From the NCBI RefSeq assembly GCF_031177825.1, contig NZ_JAPSKE010000001.1, positions 248,001 to 312,000 on the forward strand: 64,000 nucleotides of DNA. Reading direction: 5' to 3'. The notes below the pieces were generated by a model. That model saw nothing but the letters and a program-made list of their open reading frames with translations, did not search any database and had not been told where the DNA came from. The position numbers were made by a program, and so were the translations under genes. Positions 59,410 through 64,000 of this stretch are shown one piece after another; the stretch's first letter is position 1; every line of letters starts with the position of its first letter. The DNA comes from Paenibacillus sp. (GTDB taxonomy: Bacteria; Bacillota; Bacilli; Paenibacillales; YIM-B00363).

Positions 59410-60339
59410 CTAGGTCCCCGCCTCCTCGGTCAGCTCGAGGCTGCGTTTGCGCCCGACGAGCCGTTGTCTTCTCCGCTTGTTCACCATCGGCACGATGAGC
59501 GCGATCGTGACGATCAGCGCCGTCATCAGCTTCATATCGGACGCCTCCAAGCCGTAGCGAATCGACAGGGCGATGACGATCCGGTAGACGACGGCGCCGA
59601 GGATGACGGCGAGCGTCGTCCGCCAAATCGAGCGTACGCCGAAGATCACTTCGCCGATAATTACCGATGCCAGGCCGATGACGATCATGCCGATGCCCAT
59701 CTGCAAGTCGGCGAAGCCTTGGTACTGCGCCACGAAAGCGCCCGCCATGGCCACGAGGCCGTTGGAGAGGCTGACGCCCGTAACGATCGTATTGTCCGTG
59801 TTGACGCCGAAGCTGCGGATCATCCGGGCATTGTCGCCTGTCGCGCGAATCGCCATACCGAGATCGGTGCGGAGAAACCAGTCCAGCAGCAGCTTCAGGA
59901 CGAGCACGACGATCGGAGCCATGATCAGCGCGTAGGTCGCGCTAAGGAACAGCTCCCCGTCCGGAAACACCGTCTCTTGATTCAACAGCGGAATGTTCGG
60001 CCGACCCATGATGCGGTAGTTTATCGTATACAAGGCGATCATCATGAGAATGCCCGACAAGAGCGGGTTGATGCCGCCCTTCGTATGGAGCAGGCCCGTG
60101 ACCGCGCCCGCCGCCAAGCCGCCGAGGAAGGCGACGCCCGTGGCGAGCCACGGCGAATACCCCGCGACGATCATGCCCGCCGCGATGCCCGCGCCGGTCG
60201 TAAAGCTCCCGTCCACCGTCAAGTCCGGAAAGTCCAGCACCCGGTACGTAAGGTACACGCCGAGCGCCATGATCGCGTACAGCAGACCGAGCTCCACCGA
60301 CCCGACGATCGATCCGAGCAAGGAACTTAAGAAAGCCAT
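59410..60339 (-). CDS. ABC transporter permease (BPD_transp_2 type)
   Basis: A 309-residue membrane protein with about nine predicted helices. MALGVYLTYRVLDFPDLTVD (~25) and GDNARMIRSFGVNTDNTIV (~181) are typical of the family that pairs with ABC_sub_bind proteins. The stop codon abuts the ATPase start. A basic tail NKRRRQRLVGRKRS ends it. Confidence 0.9.
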   Translation of the reverse strand: MAFLSSLLGSIVGSVELGLLYAIMALGVYLTYRVLDFPDLTVDGSFTTGAGIAAGMIVAGYSPWLATGVAFLGGLAAGAVTGLLHTKGGINPLLSGILMMIALYTINYRIMGRPNIPLLNQETVFPDGELFLSATYALIMAPIVVLVLKLLLDWFLRTDLGMAIRATGDNARMIRSFGVNTDNTIVTGVSLSNGLVAMAGAFVAQYQGFADLQMGIGMIVIGLASVIIGEVIFGVRSIWRTTLAVILGAVVYRIVIALSIRYGLEASDMKLMTALIVTIALIVPMVNKRRRQRLVGRKRSLELTEEAGT

Positions 60340-60363
60340 GGAAATACCCCTCCGTAAAAGGTA

Positions 60364-60389
60364 AGAGTGGCCCGCGCACGGGTCACTCT
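60364..60389 (-). repeat. Stem-loop between binding-protein and permease genes
   Basis: AGAGTGGCCCG and CGGGTCACTCT arms, with one G-T wobble and a CGCA loop. It lies 11 nt after the binding-protein stop, where such hairpins often stabilise the highly expressed upstream cistron or attenuate the rest. No T8 follows, so it is probably not a full terminator. Confidence 0.5.
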
Positions 60390-60400
60390 CCGGTAATTGT

Positions 60401-61426
60401 TTATGGTTGCGCGACTTCCTTGATCACCTGTACCGCTTCGTCGGAAATCAAGTCCCGAATCGCTTGCGTCACTTCGACGCCTTGCGCCGCGGCCGCCGGC
60501 TCGCTGTAGTACAAGTCGAGCTGCTCCGGGAAGCCGACCGGCACGTCGCCCGGATTTTTCCCGTTGAGCAAAATATCGGCCGCCATCTTGCCCGTCGTGT
60601 AGCCGATGTCGTAATACTCGTATCCGAACGTCGCGAACGCGCCGCGCTTGACGGAATCGATGTCGCCGACGAAGAGCGGAAGCTTGTTGTCGTTGGCGAC
60701 GCCGACGACCGCTTCGAACGCGGAGACGACCGTATTGTCCTTCGGAACGTAAATCGCGTCTACGCGGCCGACGAGCGATTCCGCCGCCTGCTTCACCTCG
60801 GAGCTGTTCGCGACGCCCGCCGTCTCGATCTTCACGCCGTGCGCGTCAAGCGCCGCTTGCGCCCGTTCGATCGAGACGACCGCGTTCTGTTCGCCTTGGT
60901 TAATGACCGTGCCGACCGTCTTCACGTCCGGGAAGTTCGCCGCGATGAAATCCATCAGCTTCGCGATTTCGTCCGGATGCGTATCCGAGACGCCCGTCAC
61001 GTTGCCGCCCGGCTTCTCCGGATTTTCGAGCAGTCCCGCGCCGACCGGATCGGTAACCGCCGTAAAGATAACCGGGGCGTCCTTGATCGCGTCCGCGAGC
61101 GCAATCGCGGAATCCGTTGCGATGCCGAGAACGAGATCCTTCTTGTCCGCTTTGAAGTTTTGCGCGATCGTCGCATTCGACGACTTGTCGCCGCCCGCGT
61201 TGCTATAATCGATCTTGAGGTTCTCGCCTTCGACGAGACCCGCGTCCTTGAGTCCCGCGATGAAGCCTTCCCGCGTCGCGTCGAGCGACGGGTGCTCTAC
61301 GATTTGCGAAATCCCGACTTGATAAACCTTCTCTCCGCTTCCTTGATTGGCGCAGCCGACCGCGAACGTCAACGTCGCCGCGGCGAGCACGAGCGAAATC
61401 GCTTTCCAGCTTGTCCGTAAACTCAT
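60401..61426 (-). CDS. ABC transporter substrate-binding lipoprotein (ABC_sub_bind, TrpX-like)
   Basis: A 341-residue lipoprotein from ATG 61426 (GGGGG upstream). Signal MSLRTSWKAISLVLAAATLT and lipobox FAVGC (Cys ~25). Periplasmic-fold domain with SQIVEHPSLDATREGF, FTAVTDPVGAGLLE (~123) and YVPKDNTVVSAFEAVV (~235). Family members bind aromatic amino acids or related ligands; substrate here is not proven. First gene of a three-gene operon with a strong promoter. Confidence 0.9.
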   Translation of the reverse strand: MSLRTSWKAISLVLAAATLTFAVGCANQGSGEKVYQVGISQIVEHPSLDATREGFIAGLKDAGLVEGENLKIDYSNAGGDKSSNATIAQNFKADKKDLVLGIATDSAIALADAIKDAPVIFTAVTDPVGAGLLENPEKPGGNVTGVSDTHPDEIAKLMDFIAANFPDVKTVGTVINQGEQNAVVSIERAQAALDAHGVKIETAGVANSSEVKQAAESLVGRVDAIYVPKDNTVVSAFEAVVGVANDNKLPLFVGDIDSVKRGAFATFGYEYYDIGYTTGKMAADILLNGKNPGDVPVGFPEQLDLYYSEPAAAAQGVEVTQAIRDLISDEAVQVIKEVAQP

Positions 61427-61475
61427 CCGTAAGTCCCCCTCAATGATATGCAATCTGTATAAAAACTTATCTCAC

Positions 61476-61504
61476 ATTCTATATTGAGCGGTGGTTAACG
61501 TCAA
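61476..61504 (-). promoter_or_regulatory. Sigma-A promoter of the ABC transporter operon
   Basis: On the minus strand TTGACG (61504-61499) and TAGAAT (61481-61476) have ideal 17-nt spacing. The leader is about 45 nt. No T-box or other riboswitch signature is seen in it. Confidence 0.75.
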
Positions 61505-61561
61505 TAAGAAAACGTATCTACGCGTCGACGCGCCACAGCGACCGTCCGCTTCGGATAAAAG

Positions 61562-61618
61562 AAAAAACCGGAGGGCGCCGCCGGCCGAGGGGCCGTATGC
61601 GGATCGCTTGCTCCGGTT
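61562..61618 (-). terminator. Terminator of the gene at 61622
   Basis: AACCGGAG (61566-61573) pairs with CTCCGGTT (61611-61618) around a GC-rich inner loop, and T6 follows on the minus strand. It overlaps the end of the gene closely. Confidence 0.75.
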
Positions 61619-61621
61619 CGT

Positions 61622-62146
61622 TCACGTCGTCTTCCAGTCCTCGACAGGTTCGTCGGCTTCCATGGCATATTCGAAATCTTCGATATCGAACACTTGGACC
61701 GGCACCTCGGTTTCGATCACGCGCTCGAGGAAATCCAGCTGGTCCGTCAAGATCGGAACCTGCTCCCGAAGCGACGTAAGCAGCAGCTCGGTCTCGATCG
61801 GATCGAACGTCTCTCCGTATTGCGCGTTCTCGATCGAATTCACGACCACGAACGACACCTGCTCGTTCACGACGAGCGGCGGGCTCTGTTTCCAAGGCGC
61901 GGAGAACGACCGTTCGATCTTCTTTCGATTGAACGAATCCTCGAAGAAGGCGATCATCTCTAGGATTTTCTTCTTGACGTGCGCGTCGTCCGCCGGGTCC
62001 GGCATGACGGGCTCCGAATTTTCTTTCATATCGTACAGCTCTTGCACGGTGGAATACGGCAGCAAATATTCTACCGGACGGTTCGGGACCATAATCTCTC
62101 CGTAAATGGCCGCCATGACCGCTTCGATGACAAAACGCCGTTTCAT
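61622..62146 (-). CDS. Conserved hypothetical protein, Paenibacillaceae type
   Basis: A 174-residue acidic protein (MKRRFVIEAVMAAIYGEIMV at the start, then NRPVEYLLPYSTVQELYDM near 22). It is mainly helical, with acidic stretches EPVMPDPADDAH and a C-terminal DIEDFEYAMEADEPVED, and has no membrane segment. Similar sequences are often labelled 'ADP-heptose synthase' without support. GAAGGAGGG precedes the ATG. No function can be given. Confidence 0.6.
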   Translation of the reverse strand: MKRRFVIEAVMAAIYGEIMVPNRPVEYLLPYSTVQELYDMKENSEPVMPDPADDAHVKKKILEMIAFFEDSFNRKKIERSFSAPWKQSPPLVVNEQVSFVVVNSIENAQYGETFDPIETELLLTSLREQVPILTDQLDFLERVIETEVPVQVFDIEDFEYAMEADEPVEDWKTT

Positions 62147-62309
62147 CAGGCGCCCTCCTTCCCGGACAATCCGAAATCGACTCTATACATACATATCATA
62201 AATGTCCCAAAAAGTTAAGATTCATTCCGCCCGATTTCCCGGACAGAACGAAAAGCGCCCCCGACGACAACAACTTCGCCGGAGGCAAACTCGATGTTTC
62301 GATCGGTGC

Positions 62310-62498
62310 TTAGGCCGGCGCGGGCGAAGAATTCGCCGCGAACCGGGGCGACAAGGACAACGGGACGACATGCAAATCCATGCACTCGAAGCAATGGTTC
62401 CAATAGCAGTCCGCCTGCTCGTGCAACACTTCGCCGCAGGTGCGGCAAAGCTTCGGCGGCAGGCTGTCGAAGAAGTGGACGACGGAAAGCTGCTGCAT
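62310..62498 (-). CDS. YhfH-like small zinc-ribbon protein
   Basis: A 62-residue protein. The N-terminal ~40 residues (FFDSLPPKLCRTCGEVLHEQ, then ADCYWNHCFEC) follow the pattern C-x2-C and C-x4-C-x2-C of B. subtilis YhfH (about 46 aa). A zinc site is likely. Function unknown. The C-terminal 20 residues are an extra Ser/Pro/Ala tail. Confidence 0.6.
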   Translation of the reverse strand: MQQLSVVHFFDSLPPKLCRTCGEVLHEQADCYWNHCFECMDLHVVPLSLSPRFAANSSPAPA

Positions 62499-62610
62499 TC
62501 GGTTTCACCGCCTTGTATTCGCCTCTGTACCTATTGTAATAGAACAGACGCTCGGACGACAAGCCTTATTTTGCAACCGCTTCGTCGACATCCCCCGACT
62601 TGATTCGGCG

Positions 62611-63099
62611 TTATTCTCCCGTGAGCTGCAGCGCGTTAACGACCTTCTGCAGGCGCAAATATTCGTTCTTCTCGAGCGTCGGCTTGAAGTAACCGAACAA
62701 ATACGCGGCTTCGATAAAGCTGAGCGTCGGATAACAAACCACTTCGTTGTTCGTGAACGGGTTATCCATGACGATCTGCCACTCGCCCTCGCGGTCCGCG
62801 GGCGATACGGCTTCGTAGGCGTACCGCTTCCAACGCAGCTTCTCGCCGAGCTCCGCCCACACGACCTGCCACGTCGGGCTGAAGCGGGACGGCTCCGGAA
62901 ACAATCGCTCCCCCGCGGCTAGACGGGCGGCGTAATCGTCGAACCCGCCCTCTTCGACTTCCTTCAGCGCTTTCTCCAATTGGTCGACCAAGACGCGGAA
63001 TGCGTCGTAGCCGATGCGAACGACCGTCTCCCTCAGCTCATCCTGCAGGTCCGGCGTTCCCAGCCATTCATAATAATTCGTCGTCGATGCGATCGTCAT
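62611..63099 (-). CDS. Conserved hypothetical protein
   Basis: A 162-residue soluble protein with strong aromatic content: YYEWLGTPDLQDELRETVVR near 9, ERLFPEPSRFSPTWQVVWAE near 64 and YPTLSFIEAAYLFGYF near 122. Helical and free of cysteines except one. I do not recognise it. It lies 51 nt after the 89-residue gene on the same strand and beyond that gene's terminator. Confidence 0.6.
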   Translation of the reverse strand: MTIASTTNYYEWLGTPDLQDELRETVVRIGYDAFRVLVDQLEKALKEVEEGGFDDYAARLAAGERLFPEPSRFSPTWQVVWAELGEKLRWKRYAYEAVSPADREGEWQIVMDNPFTNNEVVCYPTLSFIEAAYLFGYFKPTLEKNEYLRLQKVVNALQLTGE

Positions 63100-63135
63100 G
63101 CGATTCCTTCCCCCTGCCGACGCGACGCAACAAGC

Positions 63136-63164
63136 GAAAAAGTTCCGCCGTTATTCGGCGGAAC
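63136..63164 (-). terminator. Terminator at the end of the 63151 gene
   Basis: GTTCCGCCG (63142-63150) and CGGCGGAAC (63156-63164) with TTATT loop, then TTTTTCG on the minus strand. The stop codon lies in the loop. Confidence 0.85.
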
Positions 63165-63420
63165 CCTTCTCGACGCGAAGCGTCCCGTTGTCGTCGATAA
63201 ACAACTTCCGGCCGGCATCGTTATTCAGCTTTACATTGAACACTTTCAGCTTCGCTTCCGTCACCGGGGTCGGAATCCACTCCGGACGGGAAGCGGCGGC
63301 TGTCGCCGCCTCTTCCTCGGTTGCCCACCACGCCGCCCCGTAATAGTCGAGGTCGTACACGTTGCGCAACATCCCGGCCGCGATCTCGCCCGTATCCCGG
63401 TGCCGCAAATAATAAGGCAT
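63151..63420 (-). CDS. Small conserved hypothetical protein downstream of a PFOR subunit
   Basis: An 89-residue protein: YYLRHRDTGEIAAGMLRNVY at the start, then DLDYYGAAWWATEEEAATAA and a KLKVFNVKLNNDAGRKLFID strand-rich C-terminus. No Cys, no membrane segment. It begins 16 nt after the ferredoxin oxidoreductase beta gene and ends in a terminator, so it is probably cotranscribed with it. Function unknown; an accessory role is only a guess. Confidence 0.65.
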   Translation of the reverse strand: MPYYLRHRDTGEIAAGMLRNVYDLDYYGAAWWATEEEAATAAASRPEWIPTPVTEAKLKVFNVKLNNDAGRKLFIDDNGTLRVEKGSAE

Positions 63421-63436
63421 ACGCGTTCCCCGTTTC

Positions 63437-64000
63437 TTACAAGTACGGGTTCTCGTGCTTCGCCTTGAGGCGGCTCCAGCGACGATCCACTTCTTGCTCG
63501 AACGATTTGTACGCAGCTTCGTACTCCGGCTTCGTCATATGACGCGTCTTGCCCATTTGCTTCAGCCAGTCGGAGAGCGGAACGCGCTTGTTCTTCTCTT
63601 CCGGATTGTACGTAATGTTCGTCACGCCGTTCTCGATTTCGTACAACGGGAAGAAGCAAGAGTTGACCGCGTTGTCGATGATCGTCTGGCCGTCCTTCTC
63701 CTCCGACAGCCAGTTCAGCGGGCAAGTGATCAATATCTTACCATATACCATGCCCTCGTTTTGCGCGTAATATTGCGCCTTCGCGGCTTTACGCAGCAAA
63801 TCTTGCGGTTGGGACTCGGAGCCGGTGAAGACGTACGGAATGTTCGTCGCCGCCATGATTTGCGCCGTATCTTTATGGTGGAACAGCTTGCCGCCTTGGT
63901 GCTTGCCGACGTTGGACGTCGACGTGCGGTGGCCGAGCGGCGTCGAATAAGACAATTGCGCGCCCGTGTTCATATAGCCTTCGTTATCGTATTCGAGCAC
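63437..64000 (-). CDS. 2-oxoacid:ferredoxin oxidoreductase beta subunit (PorB-like), 5' end missing
   Basis: The C-terminal 187 residues of a thiamine-diphosphate-binding beta subunit; the gene continues beyond the right edge. YDNEGYMNTGAQLSYSTPLG at the visible start is the family NEGYxNTG motif, and GQTIIDNAVNSCFFPLYEIE precedes the C-terminal helix. Such enzymes convert pyruvate (or another 2-oxoacid) to acyl-CoA, reducing ferredoxin. The alpha/gamma subunit genes would lie outside the window. The next gene on this strand, at 63151, is 16 nt away. Confidence 0.85.
   Translation of the reverse strand: MLEYDNEGYMNTGAQLSYSTPLGHRTSTSNVGKHQGGKLFHHKDTAQIMAATNIPYVFTGSESQPQDLLRKAAKAQYYAQNEGMVYGKILITCPLNWLSEEKDGQTIIDNAVNSCFFPLYEIENGVTNITYNPEEKNKRVPLSDWLKQMGKTRHMTKPEYEAAYKSFEQEVDRRWSRLKAKHENPYL

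Noticed and set aside
61427-61500. T-box or tryptophan-sensing leader before the TrpX-like gene
   Set aside because: The leader is only about 45 nt and lacks a T-box sequence or alternative hairpins.
1-64000. CRISPR array, prophage, insertion sequence, tRNA or rRNA
   Set aside because: No regularly spaced repeats, transposase or integrase motifs, or tRNA-like cloverleaves were seen on either strand.

Overview
The window looks like a chromosomal segment of a high-GC, endospore-forming member of the Paenibacillaceae (Paenibacillus/Cohnella-like). Support comes from the spore protein Tlp, the bacillithiol disulfide reductase YpdA, TmrB, the YuaF-FloT pair behind a sigma-W-type promoter, BpsA-BpsB, YwaF, YneQ, a YpbS-like DUF2533 protein, YhfH and YjfB, an S-layer-homology surface protein, and consistently Bacillus-like ribosome binding sites and sigma-A promoters. 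I found no tRNA, rRNA, insertion sequence, prophage or CRISPR array.

Layout. 0-3.2 kb: an Rrf2 regulator with a thioredoxin-reductase-like flavoprotein, then a PIG-L deacetylase/GT4 glycosyltransferase pair. 3.3-10 kb: many small stand-alone enzymes (histidine phosphatases, TmrB, SRPBCC, Nudix, GNAT), interrupted at 8.2-8.5 kb by a 31-residue membrane peptide gene with a convergent RNA, which looks like a type I toxin-antitoxin locus. 10.2-12.6 kb: a secreted YcdB-like protein with SLH repeats. 12.7-16.7 kb: a visibly more AT-rich stretch (DinB, two HAD phosphatases, an ANT(6)-like aminoglycoside adenylyltransferase, PhzF). 16.7-19.7 kb: TauE exporter, esterase, tautomerase, a broken sugar-kinase start and a membrane-thioredoxin fusion. 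19.8-24.1 kb: a diguanylate cyclase, and a c-di-GMP-I riboswitch with terminator leading into cheX and a lipid kinase gene. 24.2-27.5 kb: the conserved transglutaminase / alpha-E / circularly permuted ATP-grasp operon, with a dyad inside its promoter.

The most interesting block is 29.4-34.9 kb. On the minus strand lies a YjfB motility-type protein. Divergent from it is a three-gene signalling operon: (i) a membrane CheA-like kinase with HAMP, PAS-like, HPt and ATPase modules and a C-terminal CheX domain; (ii) a CheY-type receiver fused to a STAS-like domain; (iii) a class III adenylate cyclase also fused to a C-terminal CheX domain. With the riboswitch-controlled cheX 6 kb away and two c-di-GMP enzymes (19.8 and 40 kb), this suggests a local network joining chemotaxis-type phosphorelay, cAMP and c-di-GMP.

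35-53.8 kb: luciferase-like monooxygenase, Tlp, envelope proteins (DUF6044-type membrane protein, LTA-synthase-like protein), a GAF-GGDEF-EAL protein, a pseudouridine synthase, an oxidoreductase trio, an M48 protease, a ZIP transporter, flotillin, and an AraC/PhyH pair. 53.9-58.6 kb: a plus-strand cluster of type III polyketide synthase, ICMT-like methyltransferase, split methylmalonyl-CoA-mutase-type enzyme and bacillithiol disulfide reductase. 58.6-61.5 kb: an ABC transporter of the TrpXYZ type. 61.6-64 kb: small conserved proteins and the 3' part of a 2-oxoacid:ferredoxin oxidoreductase beta-subunit gene that runs off the right edge.
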